NCBI GenBank assembly: GCA_964370315.1
Contig: CAYJIS010000003.1
Location: forward strand, 1 to 64,000
Origin: CAYJFX01 sp964370315
GTDB taxonomy: Bacteria; Spirochaetota; Spirochaetia; Treponematales; Treponemataceae
Length of the DNA stretch: 64,000 bases
Reading direction: 5' to 3'
Positions within the stretch are counted from its first letter, which is position 1; each line of letters starts with the position of its first letter. The translations under genes were made by a program, and so were the position numbers. Shown in pieces: positions 40,783 through 50,643 of the stretch. The notes beneath the pieces are model-generated. The model did not search any database. It was not told the origin of the DNA and was given only the letters and a program-made list of their open reading frames with translations.

Positions 40783-41841
40783 ATGGCTACAACACAAACT
40801 AAAACTTCTACCGGTAGTGGTACTAAAAAGAATAAAGATTATAAAAATCTTAATGGACGGCAAAAAGCTGCTATTTTCATGGTATCTCTTGGTGCAGATT
40901 TATCTGCAGAAATATTTAAACACTTACGTGAAGACGAAGTAGAAACATTAACATTTGAAATTGCTCGCTTTGAAACGGTTGATGCTGAATTAAAAGAAGC
41001 AGTATTGCGCGAATTCCAAGAAATGATTCAAGCTCAAAACTTTATCACTTCTGGTGGTATTGATTTTGCACGTGAACTTCTAGAAAAATCACTTGGAAGC
41101 CAAAAAGCTATTGATATTATTAATAGACTTACAAGTTCATTACAAGTAAGACCGTTCGACTTTATTCGCCGAACAGATCCTGCCCATCTTTTGAACTTTA
41201 TACAGCAAGAGCATCCTCAAACAATTGCGCTTATATTAGCTTATTTAGAACCTAATAAAGCTTCTATTATTTTACAAAATCTCCCAGATGATGTACAAAG
41301 TGAAGTTGCAAGACGTATTGCAACTATGGATAGAACATCTCCAGATGTTTTGAGAGAAGTTGAAAGGGTTCTAGAAAAGAAACTTTCTACGCTATCTAGC
41401 GAAGACTATACTGCAGCTGGTGGTGTTGAAAGCATTGTAGAAATTCTAAACTTAGTTGACCGTTCATCTGAAAAGGCTATTATTGAATCGCTTGAAGAAG
41501 ATGACCCAGATCTAGCAGAAGAAATAAAGAAACGTATGTTCGTTTTCGAAGATATTGTTATGCTCGACGACCGTGCAATACAAAAAGTTATGCGTGAAGT
41601 TGATACACAAGAGTTGGCGAAAGCACTTAAATCTGTCGATACTGAAGTACAGGATAAAATATTCCGTAATATGTCTAAACGTGCTGCAAGTATGTTAAAA
41701 GAAGACATGGAGTTCATGGGTCCTGTGCGTATCAAAGATGTTGAGGAATCTCAACAAAAAATTGTATCAACAATCAGACGACTTGAAGATTCGGGCGAAA
41801 TTGTTATTGCTCGAAGCGGTGAAGACGAGTTGGTTGTATAA
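40783..41841 (+). CDS. fliG: Flagellar motor switch protein FliG
   Basis: A 352-residue rotor protein with N-terminal (GRQKAAIFMVSLGADLSAEI), middle (EHPQTIALILAYLEPNKAS) and C-terminal torque-generating domains (MFVFEDIVMLDDRAIQKVMREVD). It carries the charged residues that meet the stator. Spirochaetes often have two FliG; this one, in the fliF-fliJ operon, corresponds by position to treponemal FliG2. AGGAGGA-type sequence at the end of fliF serves as ribosome binding site. Confidence 0.95.
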   Translation: MATTQTKTSTGSGTKKNKDYKNLNGRQKAAIFMVSLGADLSAEIFKHLREDEVETLTFEIARFETVDAELKEAVLREFQEMIQAQNFITSGGIDFARELLEKSLGSQKAIDIINRLTSSLQVRPFDFIRRTDPAHLLNFIQQEHPQTIALILAYLEPNKASIILQNLPDDVQSEVARRIATMDRTSPDVLREVERVLEKKLSTLSSEDYTAAGGVESIVEILNLVDRSSEKAIIESLEEDDPDLAEEIKKRMFVFEDIVMLDDRAIQKVMREVDTQELAKALKSVDTEVQDKIFRNMSKRAASMLKEDMEFMGPVRIKDVEESQQKIVSTIRRLEDSGEIVIARSGEDELVV

Positions 41842-41850
41842 GGATTTTAT

Positions 41851-42783
41851 ATGGCAAAAGCAGTATTTCGACCGACAGAAATTAAGAAAATTGACGACAG
41901 TGTTCTACTTCCTTTATCTCACACGTATGAGCCTGAATTAATAGAAGAAGTATTAGAAGAAGTGCCCGAGTTCGTCGGTCCGACTGCTGATGATTTGCGC
42001 CGTGAAGCTGAAGTATTTAAAAAGCAATGGGAAGAAGAAAAGCAGCAGCTTATTGAAAATGCAGAAAAGCAAGCACAAGATATTGTTCAAAATGCTGAAC
42101 AAGCTGCTTTTGGTGAAGTTAAACGAAAAACTGATCAAGTAGCTGTTTTAAAAAAAGAAGCCGAAGATGAAGCTGAAGCAATTATAAAAGCCGCTCAAGA
42201 AAAAGCTGAAGAAATTATTCGTGAAGCTGAAATGCGACATGAAAAAAATGTAACAGATGCTAAAAGAAGCGGCTTTGAAGCTGGGCATGAAGAAGGCTTT
42301 CAAAATGGTAGGCAAGAAGTTCAACGTTTGATTGATAGGCTACATATTATTCTTGAAAAAACAATGGATAAACGTAAGGTTATTCTTGAAGAAACAGAAC
42401 AACAAATTGTTGAATTAGTGCTATTAATTTCTAGAAAGGTAGTAAAAGTTATATCTGAAAGCCAACGTAATGTTGTAATGTCAAATGTTGTTCAAGCTCT
42501 TCGAAAAGTGAAGGGAAGAGGCGATGTTATTATACGAGTAAACTTAGCCGATGTACAACTAACAACTGATCATACGAAAGATTTTATGGATGCTGTAGAA
42601 AGCATTAAACATATTACCGTTGCAGAAGACTCATCAGTTGATAAGGGTGGTTGTATTATTGAAACAGATTTTGGTGCTATAGATGCGCGAATTTCAACTC
42701 AATTAAGTGAACTCGAACAAAAAATCCTCGAAATTACACCAATTAAAACACTAAATAAAGTTGCAGCTTTGCCTGGCGAATAA
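41851..42783 (+). CDS. fliH: Flagellar export ATPase regulator FliH
   Basis: A 310-residue protein with a long Glu/Lys/Ala-rich coiled coil (about 45-165) and a C-terminal globular FliH/YscL domain (about 170-300, with VSKGGCIIETDFGAIDARI-like features). FliH binds the FliI ATPase and brings it to the export gate. It lies 9 nt after fliG and 2 nt before fliI. Confidence 0.9.
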   Translation: MAKAVFRPTEIKKIDDSVLLPLSHTYEPELIEEVLEEVPEFVGPTADDLRREAEVFKKQWEEEKQQLIENAEKQAQDIVQNAEQAAFGEVKRKTDQVAVLKKEAEDEAEAIIKAAQEKAEEIIREAEMRHEKNVTDAKRSGFEAGHEEGFQNGRQEVQRLIDRLHIILEKTMDKRKVILEETEQQIVELVLLISRKVVKVISESQRNVVMSNVVQALRKVKGRGDVIIRVNLADVQLTTDHTKDFMDAVESIKHITVAEDSSVDKGGCIIETDFGAIDARISTQLSELEQKILEITPIKTLNKVAALPGE

Positions 42784-42785
42784 CT

Positions 42786-44246
42786 ATGAGTGATATTTTT
42801 ACAAAGTATATAACAAAGGTTGAGCAAACCGAAACAATTCACTTTACAGGTTATGTTGTTGGTGTAAAGGGTATGCTTATAGAAAGTTGTGGCCCCCAGT
42901 CAGTAATAGGGGAGCTTTGTACAATTCATATACCGTCTACTGATTCAACAATTCTAGCTGAGGTTGTTGGCTTAAATGAAAAAGTGGTTCAATTAATGGC
43001 TTATGGTGAAACGACCGGGATCGAAATTGGTAGTTCTGTTGTTTCATCCGGTAAAGTTTTACAAGTAGCGGTTAGTCCGAAGCTATTGGGCAGAGTTCTA
43101 GATGCAACAGGTAAGTCATACGATAGAAAAACAGATGTTATTAGCGATGAATATTACCCCGTTGTTGCTTCTCCGCCCGATCCTTTAGAAAGAAAAACTA
43201 TTACCGAAAAAATTGTAACGGGAGTAAGATCAATTGATTCTCTTCTTACTGTTGGTAAAGGACAACGTTTAGGTATTTTTGCAGGCTCTGGTGTTGGTAA
43301 ATCAACAATTTTAGGAATGATAGCTCGAAATACAAATGCAGACGTTAATGTTATAGCATTAATTGGCGAACGTGGAAGAGAAGTTATAGATTTTATTGAA
43401 CGTGACCTTGGTGAAGAAGGGTTAAAAAAGTCGGTTGTAGTTGCTGCAACATCCGATCAATCTCCTCTATCGCGACTTCGAGGTGCCTATACAGCAACGG
43501 CAATTGCAGAATATTTTCGAGATCAAGGAAAAGATGTAATGCTTATGTTTGATTCTGTTACTCGTTTTGCAAGAGCACAAAGAGAAATTGGATTAACAAT
43601 CGGTGAACCGCCTGCACAAAAAGGTTATACTCCTAGTGTATTTGAAACACTTCCAAAATTATTGGAGAGAAGTGGTACTTCCCTAAAAGGTTCTATTACT
43701 GGCTTTTACACAGTTTTAGTTGAAGGTGATGATTTAGAAGAACCAATTTCTGATAACGTTAGAGGTATTTTAGATGGACATATAGTGCTTAGTAGACGTC
43801 TTGCACAAGCATATCATTTTCCAGCAATTGATGTATTGTCTAGTATAAGCCGTTTATCTAAGAGGGTTACAGGACCAAAAACACAAGAAGCTGTTGCCAA
43901 AGTACGAAAACTTATGGCTGCATATTCAGAATCTGAGGATATGATTAGCGTTGGAGCTTATCAAAAAGGAAGCAATCCTGTAATTGATGCAGCAATTGAT
44001 GCCCACCCTCATATAAATAATTTTCTTATACAAGATGAGTTTGAGCAAACAGATATTAAAGACACAATGAAGGGACTTGGTGAATTGTCTGATGTTTTCA
44101 TACCTGAAGAGGAATGGAAAGAAAAGGAACGAGACGATTTACATGTTGGTATGAGTAATTCTTTACAACCAGATTTAGATGATTTTTTAAACGATACTGA
44201 AAACTCTGACACTACTCTTGATGATAATGACACTATTATAGAGTAA
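42786..44246 (+). CDS. fliI: Flagellum-specific ATPase FliI
   Basis: A 486-residue ATPase homologous to F1-beta. Walker A is GSGVGKST, with GERGREVIDFIERDLGEEGL and Walker B MLMFDSVTRFARAQRE. It energises export of flagellar subunits. An acidic tail (about 465-486) extends past the usual end. It sits between fliH and fliJ, its normal partners. Confidence 0.95.
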   Translation: MSDIFTKYITKVEQTETIHFTGYVVGVKGMLIESCGPQSVIGELCTIHIPSTDSTILAEVVGLNEKVVQLMAYGETTGIEIGSSVVSSGKVLQVAVSPKLLGRVLDATGKSYDRKTDVISDEYYPVVASPPDPLERKTITEKIVTGVRSIDSLLTVGKGQRLGIFAGSGVGKSTILGMIARNTNADVNVIALIGERGREVIDFIERDLGEEGLKKSVVVAATSDQSPLSRLRGAYTATAIAEYFRDQGKDVMLMFDSVTRFARAQREIGLTIGEPPAQKGYTPSVFETLPKLLERSGTSLKGSITGFYTVLVEGDDLEEPISDNVRGILDGHIVLSRRLAQAYHFPAIDVLSSISRLSKRVTGPKTQEAVAKVRKLMAAYSESEDMISVGAYQKGSNPVIDAAIDAHPHINNFLIQDEFEQTDIKDTMKGLGELSDVFIPEEEWKEKERDDLHVGMSNSLQPDLDDFLNDTENSDTTLDDNDTIIE

Positions 44247-44248
44247 TT

Positions 44249-44683
44249 ATGAAACGATTTAATTTTAAATTACAAAAATTACTAGATTTACGGCAATTTG
44301 ATGAAGATAAGGCAAAAGAAGAGTTGGGGAAATATGTTAGTCAATCTAATTTAATAAACCTCGAGTTACAAAATATTGCATCCGAAAGAGTGCAAACAAA
44401 ACAAATACCACAAGATAATTTAAACATTACCGAGTTTCGCGCTATAGAACATTTTATAAATCGTTTGGATATTAAAAAGGAAGAGTTACTTGTAGACCTT
44501 GCTAATCTAGAAATGATTATATCTGAAAAACGTAAAATCTATATTGAAGCTATGAAAAATCGAAAAGTTTTAACAAAGTTAAAAGAGAAAAAGCATGCTG
44601 AGTGGAAAAAGGAAAAATCTAAGCAAGAAGAGTTTTTTATTGATGATGTAGTTACTTCTAAGTATGTACGCAATATGAAATAA
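44249..44683 (+). CDS. fliJ: Flagellar export chaperone FliJ
   Basis: A 144-residue, almost entirely helical, Lys/Glu-rich protein beginning MKRFNFKLQKLLDLRQFDED, the common FliJ opening. It forms a coiled coil that couples FliI to the export gate. Sequence conservation is low in this family, so position after fliI is part of the evidence. It ends the fliF-fliJ unit. Confidence 0.85.
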   Translation: MKRFNFKLQKLLDLRQFDEDKAKEELGKYVSQSNLINLELQNIASERVQTKQIPQDNLNITEFRAIEHFINRLDIKKEELLVDLANLEMIISEKRKIYIEAMKNRKVLTKLKEKKHAEWKKEKSKQEEFFIDDVVTSKYVRNMK

Positions 44684-44694
44684 TTTTTAAGTAC

Positions 44695-44723
44695 TTGAAA
44701 AACATCCTTGTTTATGCTATTCT
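44695..44723 (+). promoter_or_regulatory. Promoter of the lepB-like gene
   Basis: TTGAAA (44695-44700), a 17-nt spacer and TATTCT (44718-44723) with an extended TGC. The expected start, 44730, is the A of the start codon. A TATAAT right before the ATG is too close to be its -10. Confidence 0.55.
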
Positions 44724-44729
44724 TATAAT

Positions 44730-45443
44730 ATGAGAATTGATTCACGATCTATATTGTTCGCACAACGACAAGTGCGAAAACAAATATTTCAAAAAGTTAT
44801 TATTTGTCTTTTAATTTTGTTGCTTGTGTTACAGCTTGTATTTATTTTTTTTATTCGACCTGTGAATATCAGTTCTTCGTCTATGCAGCCAGAGTTCTCT
44901 AAGGGAAGTGCTGTTTTTGTAGTACCAACTAATTTTTTATTTTTTGATGTAAAAAATATTCCAAGAGGTTCAATCGTTCAGTATGATAATCTTTCACTAG
45001 AAAAAAAGTCTGGGTTTCAAAGTTTTGTTGACTTTGTAGTAGGAATGCTTAGTTTTCAAAAAATTAAACCTTTCGAAAGTAGTGAGTGGGCAAATTCAGA
45101 AGTATACCGATTAATTGGTTTGCCAGGGGACACTATATATATTGATAACTACATTGCACACATTAAAGAAGGCGGTTCAGCACATTTTTTAACCGAGTTT
45201 GAACTTTCTCCTATTGAATATGATGTTATTACTACAGGTTATCCTAGAAACTGGGATATGAGAATAGGTTCTAAGGGAAAAACTGATGAGATAACATTAC
45301 GAAATGGTGAGTATTTTTTACTTAGTGATAATAGGATTTTAGCTTTAGATTCTAGAGTGTTTGGTTCTATTAAAGAAGAAAATATTACGACAAAGGTATT
45401 TGCTCAATACTTCCCGTTTAGTAATATTAGAGTTCTTGATTAG
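44730..45443 (+). CDS. lepB: Signal peptidase I-like protein lacking the catalytic lysine
   Basis: A 237-residue protein with one N-terminal membrane segment (about 20-43) and the S26 peptidase plan. The nucleophile box is SSSSMQPEF (Ser51), box D is VYRLIGLPGDTIYID and box E is SDNRILALDSRVFGSI. In standard LepB the residue before Arg in box D is the general-base Lys (KR-x-x-GLPGD); here it is Tyr126. The protein may therefore be inactive, atypical or specialised, and another LepB probably serves the genome. No ribosome binding site; the promoter suggests a leaderless mRNA. Overlaps hemW by one base. Confidence 0.82.
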   Translation: MRIDSRSILFAQRQVRKQIFQKVIICLLILLLVLQLVFIFFIRPVNISSSSMQPEFSKGSAVFVVPTNFLFFDVKNIPRGSIVQYDNLSLEKKSGFQSFVDFVVGMLSFQKIKPFESSEWANSEVYRLIGLPGDTIYIDNYIAHIKEGGSAHFLTEFELSPIEYDVITTGYPRNWDMRIGSKGKTDEITLRNGEYFLLSDNRILALDSRVFGSIKEENITTKVFAQYFPFSNIRVLD

Positions 45444-46693
45444 TGTACGCTTATTTACATATTCCATTTTGTAAATCAAAGTGCTCATATTGTGACTTTT
45501 ATTCAGTTGTTAGTTCTGAGCTAGCTGATGTACATAGCTTAGAAATTAAAAATAATAAAACAAATGCATATGTAAATGACGATTACATTAGTGCACTATT
45601 AGCTGAAGCTGAATATAGGGTTAAAAAGCATTCTATTACCCATTGGTCATCGTTATATTTTGGTGGTGGAACCCCAATACTATTAACGAAAGAGCAAGTT
45701 CACACTCTTATGAACGGTCTTTTGCAATTATGCCCTTTGAACGACAATGCAGAAGTTACATTTGAAGTAAATCCTTTTGAGGTTGCACAGCATGGAGGGG
45801 AGGAATATATTCATTCTATTTCTGATTATGGAATAAATAGAATATCCTGTGGTATTCAAGCACTAGATGATACAGTATTGAATTATGTTCATAGACGTTC
45901 TAATACAATAGAATGTTTGCAAGCTCTCAAAATACTTAGTAGATGGAAATCAAATAAAAATAATGGCATAAGCAAAGGTAGCAGGTTGTTCCAATTTTCT
46001 GTAGACATCATAGCAGGCCTACCTAAACAATCACATAAATCTTTTATTGATGGATTACATACAATTGCATCATATAATCCAGACCATATTTCCTTGTACA
46101 GTTTAATTTTAGAGGAAAGTACTCCCTTATATAAAGAAATTGAACGCAATAAAATGCATTATGATTATGATAATTCAGATAGAATGTGGCTCAGTGGTAA
46201 AGAGTTATTAAAAGATTACAATTATTATCAATATGAAGTATCAAATTTTGCCAAGAGTAGTTCTACTCATTTATTTGAAAGTGAGCATAATAGAGCATAT
46301 TGGAATATGAAAAACTATATTGGTCTTGGAAGTGGCGCATGTGGAACAGTTGATAACATGCGTTATACTGGAAAAAAAGATATACTCAAGTATTGTCATT
46401 TTTGGAATTCATATAATTACGAGAATACTCTTGATGTCAGTGAGGTAAGTGATATAGAAACACTCTTACGGGAGGATCAGATTATAGAGTTTTTAATGAT
46501 GGGGTTTAGAACTTTAAAAGGTGTTAGTGCAAGCGATTTTTATACTAGATTTAATGAGAGCTTAGAAGATGTAATTGGTGGTGTTTTTTCAAAATGGGCG
46601 CAAAAAAATCTTGCTAAAAAAAATGGTGATTATTATTCTCTAACAGAACAAGGGTTATTGTATCATAATAGTTTTATAAGTGAAATTATATAG
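45443..46693 (+). CDS. hemW: Radical SAM heme chaperone HemW-like protein
   Basis: A 416-residue radical SAM protein. The 4Fe-4S motif is CKSKCSYC (Cys10, 14, 17), with GGGTP for SAM binding, and it has the HNRAYW motif (HN-x-x-YW) that marks HemW rather than a true HemN oxidase. HemW is thought to deliver heme to membrane enzymes. The GTG start overlaps the lepB stop by one base. A low-complexity insertion lies at about residues 28-48. Confidence 0.88.
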   Translation: MYAYLHIPFCKSKCSYCDFYSVVSSELADVHSLEIKNNKTNAYVNDDYISALLAEAEYRVKKHSITHWSSLYFGGGTPILLTKEQVHTLMNGLLQLCPLNDNAEVTFEVNPFEVAQHGGEEYIHSISDYGINRISCGIQALDDTVLNYVHRRSNTIECLQALKILSRWKSNKNNGISKGSRLFQFSVDIIAGLPKQSHKSFIDGLHTIASYNPDHISLYSLILEESTPLYKEIERNKMHYDYDNSDRMWLSGKELLKDYNYYQYEVSNFAKSSSTHLFESEHNRAYWNMKNYIGLGSGACGTVDNMRYTGKKDILKYCHFWNSYNYENTLDVSEVSDIETLLREDQIIEFLMMGFRTLKGVSASDFYTRFNESLEDVIGGVFSKWAQKNLAKKNGDYYSLTEQGLLYHNSFISEII

Positions 46694-46736
46694 AAGACTA
46701 GTTCTTTTTTTTCTTTTTTTTGCCGATATTGTAGTA

Positions 46737-47666
46737 ATGAAGTTTAATTATGTACAAATTATTATAATTGCAATTATACTGTTTTTTTCTACATACAGTA
46801 TTTTTTCTCAAGATATAAATGAAAATCAAATAAAGGATGTACTCGGTATTTGGGAAAATGATTCAAAAATTGTTTCAATTGAATCAAATGATGAAGGTAT
46901 TGTTTCCACAAATATAGTTCTAAAAACCTTTTACGGATTTTATTATGATGGAACGTATCCATTGTATACAGGCATTGATATAAATCTTGCAAGACTTGGT
47001 GATAACTTATATATGGAATATTGGCTTCCATTTGATGCATATTCAAGCTTAGGAGAAAAGAGTCTTACTGATGAAATAGAAGAAGAAAATGTATTTAAGG
47101 TTACTATAGATAGTCCAAAATCATTTGATATTGAAACCGCTTCAGTTGCAGAGGGCACTTTATGGTTGCCTCAATCAAATATTCAAGAACTTAGTATTGA
47201 TGATACAATACTCAAAGATGAAATACTCGGATATTATATCAATGATGACTCCGTGTACGAAATTCGCTACTGGCTTACCGATGTAACGTTTCAAAACGAA
47301 AAGGCAGAACTTACTTTAATTGGTTCTGATGAAAAAAAGTCAGTGTATGTACATAAGCACATACAAATTGGACAATCGGTATATACCTGTGCTACAGGAT
47401 TACGTACAAAAATTCGTAACGTAAAAAAAATTGAATCATTAGATGGAAATTCAATTTTTAGTGAAGGTGATACACTTTTGGTTTTTGGTGAGCCATATCT
47501 TTATTTATCAAAAATTACTAATATAGACGAAGCAATAGCTGCTCATAATTCAATAATACGTCCACCTCGTGATGGAAGAGCGACCTTTGTTGAACCTAGT
47601 ATCTATAAAAAATTAGAGCAGATGACCATTGAAGATTTCGATGATCCTTACGCACCAATTCATTAA
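46737..47666 (+). CDS. Secreted protein of unknown function
   Basis: From the ATG at 46737 the protein has 309 residues with a signal peptide (about 1-25, ending SIFSQ). The same frame is open to a GTG at 46680, overlapping hemW and adding 19 hydrophobic residues; neither start has a ribosome binding site. The mature part is beta-rich and acidic, and ends in a Pro/Asp-rich tail. I do not recognise a family. It probably shares a transcript with hemW. Periplasmic or surface location is inferred from the signal peptide. Confidence 0.65.
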   Translation: MKFNYVQIIIIAIILFFSTYSIFSQDINENQIKDVLGIWENDSKIVSIESNDEGIVSTNIVLKTFYGFYYDGTYPLYTGIDINLARLGDNLYMEYWLPFDAYSSLGEKSLTDEIEEENVFKVTIDSPKSFDIETASVAEGTLWLPQSNIQELSIDDTILKDEILGYYINDDSVYEIRYWLTDVTFQNEKAELTLIGSDEKKSVYVHKHIQIGQSVYTCATGLRTKIRNVKKIESLDGNSIFSEGDTLLVFGEPYLYLSKITNIDEAIAAHNSIIRPPRDGRATFVEPSIYKKLEQMTIEDFDDPYAPIH

Positions 47667-47905
47667 TAATAATCGTTGTTTGTTTTATTTAGCGCACTTG
47701 TGCATCCCATCAAAATGCCAATGGTTAAGTAAAGAATGAGTGATAGTGTATTCATCGGCTATCATATTATGTATATACTATATGTATAAGTAATTTTTTC
47801 ACTTAACTTTGAGCATCAATAATACTTATTGGTATTAGTCTGTACTTAGGAGCCGTACATATAAATTGGTAGTTTAATGTGCCTCTTTCTTTTTTTTAAT
47901 TATTT
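47667..47905. other. Non-coding stretch before dut
   Basis: About 250 nt with no open frame that I can support. A weak hairpin, TGATAG/CTATCA (47741-47764), is the only structure seen. The dut -10 box is at its end. Confidence 0.4.
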
Positions 47906-47914
47906 TGATATACT
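47906..47914 (+). promoter_or_regulatory. dut extended -10 box
   Basis: TGA-TATACT ends 6 nt before the dut ATG, placing the expected start on the A of the start codon (47921). The -35 region (TTTCTT) is weak, as is common with an extended -10. No ribosome binding site. Confidence 0.5.
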
Positions 47915-47920
47915 ATAAGT

Positions 47921-48367
47921 ATGAATAATAAAAAAATTACTGTAAAATGTGTGATAAACGATGGAGCAGTGCTACCGTCATATCAAACAGTAGGTTCTGC
48001 TGGGGCTGATGTTTGTGCTTTAATTGATAGTCCTATATGCTTAAAACCTGGTATGAGAGAAATGGTTCCAACTGGGTTACATTTTGAAATCCCATTAGGC
48101 TTTGAAATCCAAATGAGGCCACGATCAGGGCTTGCAGCAAAACACGGTATTTCCTGTGTTAATTCTCCAGGTACAATAGATTCTGATTATAGAGGTGAAG
48201 TTAAAGTTATTCTTATTAATCTAGGACAAGAAGACTTCATTATAAATAATGGTGATAGAATAGGGCAGGTTGTACTTGCTCCTGTATACCAAGCAGATTT
48301 TTTAATTGTAGATGAATTAAGTGATACCGAAAGAGGCAGTGGCGGATTTGGTAGCACGGGTGTGTAA
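47921..48367 (+). CDS. dut: dUTP pyrophosphatase
   Basis: A 148-residue trimeric dUTPase that keeps uracil out of DNA and makes dUMP. All five motifs are visible: GSAGADVCA, PRSGLAAKHGI, GTIDSDYRGEV, GDRIGQVVLAPV and RGSGGFGSTG. It begins without a ribosome binding site directly after an extended -10 box. lptF follows 43 nt later. Confidence 0.96.
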   Translation: MNNKKITVKCVINDGAVLPSYQTVGSAGADVCALIDSPICLKPGMREMVPTGLHFEIPLGFEIQMRPRSGLAAKHGISCVNSPGTIDSDYRGEVKVILINLGQEDFIINNGDRIGQVVLAPVYQADFLIVDELSDTERGSGGFGSTGV

Positions 48368-48410
48368 CTTTTTTGTTTTTGAATGTTTTATATACTAAGA
48401 GAAGGTATTC

Positions 48411-49535
48411 ATGATAACAAAAAGTATGAAACATGTACTCATAAAGTATCTTTTTAAGGAACTTTTGGTATATTTTTCAATAGCATTTTTATTCTTTTTT
48501 CTCATTTTTTTTATAAATCAGCTTTTGTTTAATGCTGAACAAATTCTCTCTAGGCGAGTCCCTGTAAGTCAAGTTTTGCTTTTTATTTTATACTCGCTAC
48601 CAGCAATAATTGCGCAGTCGGCTCCTTTTGCTACGTTAGTAGGTTTCTTAATGTGCCTTGGCAGAATGGTTAGTGACAATGAAATTCTTATATTACGTGC
48701 AACTGGACATTCATTTTTTTTCCTTTTAATACCAACTATTGCACTTGGGTTGCTTATTTCATTTGGATCTTTTTTTGTAAATGATTTTCTTTTACCCAGA
48801 GGGGCTGGTGCGTTAAATCGTCTTTATCTTTCAATTATTTCATCTAATCCTGCAGTAGAATTAGAATCGCAGTCAATAAAAAGATATGCCGATTCTACTT
48901 TAGTTATTGGAAATGTAGAAGGACAAAATGTTTCTGACTTAATGCTTTTTGATACAGATTCTAGTGGTCAGTTTAGGATAATATCAGCCGCTAATGTATT
49001 GGTAGATTCTGTAGAGGAAGAAAACATTGCAATGCAGCTTAACATGAATGACGCAAAAGCAATTTTTTTTGATATGCGAAATGATACAAATTTTGATTAT
49101 CTAACTTCAACACAGGCAACGATGAACTTGTTTATCTCAAACTTTATTCCTTCTTATTCTGAGTTAATTCCGTCAGAAATGACTTTTTATGATTTAGGCC
49201 AAGAAATTAAAAATCTTAAAGTTCAAGAAAGCTCAGATGCTCAATTAATAAATATTTATGAATTAGAATATCATAAAAAATTTTCTTTACCATTTGGTTC
49301 TATTTTCTTTGCATTTTTAGCATTTCCGATATCCTTACTATTTGGTAAACATAATGGGCAAACCATTGGATTAATAATAGGTATTTGTATTTGTGTTTTA
49401 TATTGGGCCTTATTAATTATAGGCCAACAATTTGGGCTTACAATTGGTTTTGACGGTTTTACATCTATGTGGTTACCTAATTTTTTAGTATTGATATTTG
49501 CAGTATTTTTTTTAGTGGGGTTAATACGAAAATGA
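48411..49535 (+). CDS. lptF: LPS/lipid export permease LptF (YjgP/YjgQ family)
   Basis: A 374-residue inner-membrane protein with membrane segments near residues 15-35, 50-75, 95-120 at the N-terminus and three near the C-terminus (about 285-370), separated by a periplasmic domain. It has the family opening KYLFKELLVYF and SLPAIIAQSAPFATLVG. With LptG and the LptB ATPase it pulls lipid out of the inner membrane. GAAGG precedes the ATG. Its stop overlaps lptG by four bases. Confidence 0.88.
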   Translation: MITKSMKHVLIKYLFKELLVYFSIAFLFFFLIFFINQLLFNAEQILSRRVPVSQVLLFILYSLPAIIAQSAPFATLVGFLMCLGRMVSDNEILILRATGHSFFFLLIPTIALGLLISFGSFFVNDFLLPRGAGALNRLYLSIISSNPAVELESQSIKRYADSTLVIGNVEGQNVSDLMLFDTDSSGQFRIISAANVLVDSVEEENIAMQLNMNDAKAIFFDMRNDTNFDYLTSTQATMNLFISNFIPSYSELIPSEMTFYDLGQEIKNLKVQESSDAQLINIYELEYHKKFSLPFGSIFFAFLAFPISLLFGKHNGQTIGLIIGICICVLYWALLIIGQQFGLTIGFDGFTSMWLPNFLVLIFAVFFLVGLIRK

Positions 49536-50593
49536 CATTAATAACGTATTTATTAAGGCGTTTTATTCCACTTTTTGTTGCAACACTGGGATTTTTTTCA
49601 TTTGTGCTAGTATTGGTAGACTTGTTAATGAATTTATGGCAGTATATATTACATGGTGTTAGTGTTAGTCAGATTTTAAGTATTAGTGCTTATTATATAC
49701 CAAAAGCAATTTCATTTTCAGCACCCATTGCAATTTTGTTTACCGCATCATTTGTTTTAAGTTCATTATATGCAAACAATGAACTAACAGCCATTTTTTC
49801 GTCTGGAGTGTCATTATTTTCTTTTACGTTACCAATTCTTATATTCTCTTTTATAGCAAGTATTGGATTTTTCTTTTTTGAAGATAGGGTTGTAGTTCCT
49901 ACTTTGCAAGCTAAGGTAGAAGCTCATCGAAATGCATTAAATGAAGTACAGAGTTTTGATAATAATCGTCTTGTTATTTTAACTGATGCAGGAAAAACTG
50001 TGTATAGAGCTGACGAATATAATGATACTCAACAAACACTCTATAACGTTGATATTTTTTTAAGAGATGACAGCAAGGTTCTTGAAAAAGTAGTTAGAGC
50101 TGATTCTGCTAGGTGGGATGGCGAAAAGTGGGTGTTTAATGGAGCTAAAACCTATACGAGTACACCAGAAGGTTTTATATATACAACAGGTAGTGATTAC
50201 ATTAGCACTGAGATTCCCGATACATTTAGAAATGTTTACGTTTCAGTTGAAGAAGTTAGTGTAAAAGAAGCACGAGATTATATTAATAGATTAAAAAGAA
50301 TAGGATTACCATATGCAGAAGAGAGTTCTTTATATCATGAAAAGTTTTCATATTCGTTTGCGATTTTTATTTCCGTTTTTTTATCGATAGGACTTTCTGG
50401 GAAATCTAAAAAAAATGTTTTGCTTGTCAGTCTAGCTTTAAGTGTGAGTGCTGCAGTTTTATTTTATGTATTTCAACTAGTCACTATGCTTATGGCTAAG
50501 TTTTCTTATATTCCTCCGATTACAGGAGCTTGGCTACCTGTTATAGTATTTATTGGTATTAGTATAGGTTTATTACGTTTTGCACGAACATAA
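49532..50593 (+). CDS. lptG: LPS/lipid export permease LptG (YjgP/YjgQ family)
   Basis: A 353-residue partner of LptF with the same plan: six membrane segments and a periplasmic beta domain. It has the family segment YYIPKAISFSAPIAILFTASFVL. Overlap with lptF by four bases (ATGA) shows coupling. Whether this spirochaete exports LPS or another lipid cannot be told from the sequence; no other lpt gene is in the window. Confidence 0.87.
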   Translation: MTLITYLLRRFIPLFVATLGFFSFVLVLVDLLMNLWQYILHGVSVSQILSISAYYIPKAISFSAPIAILFTASFVLSSLYANNELTAIFSSGVSLFSFTLPILIFSFIASIGFFFFEDRVVVPTLQAKVEAHRNALNEVQSFDNNRLVILTDAGKTVYRADEYNDTQQTLYNVDIFLRDDSKVLEKVVRADSARWDGEKWVFNGAKTYTSTPEGFIYTTGSDYISTEIPDTFRNVYVSVEEVSVKEARDYINRLKRIGLPYAEESSLYHEKFSYSFAIFISVFLSIGLSGKSKKNVLLVSLALSVSAAVLFYVFQLVTMLMAKFSYIPPITGAWLPVIVFIGISIGLLRFART

Positions 50594-50643
50594 AAATGCC
50601 GATACTATAATATAGATTTTAAATTAACAAAATAGGAAATATA

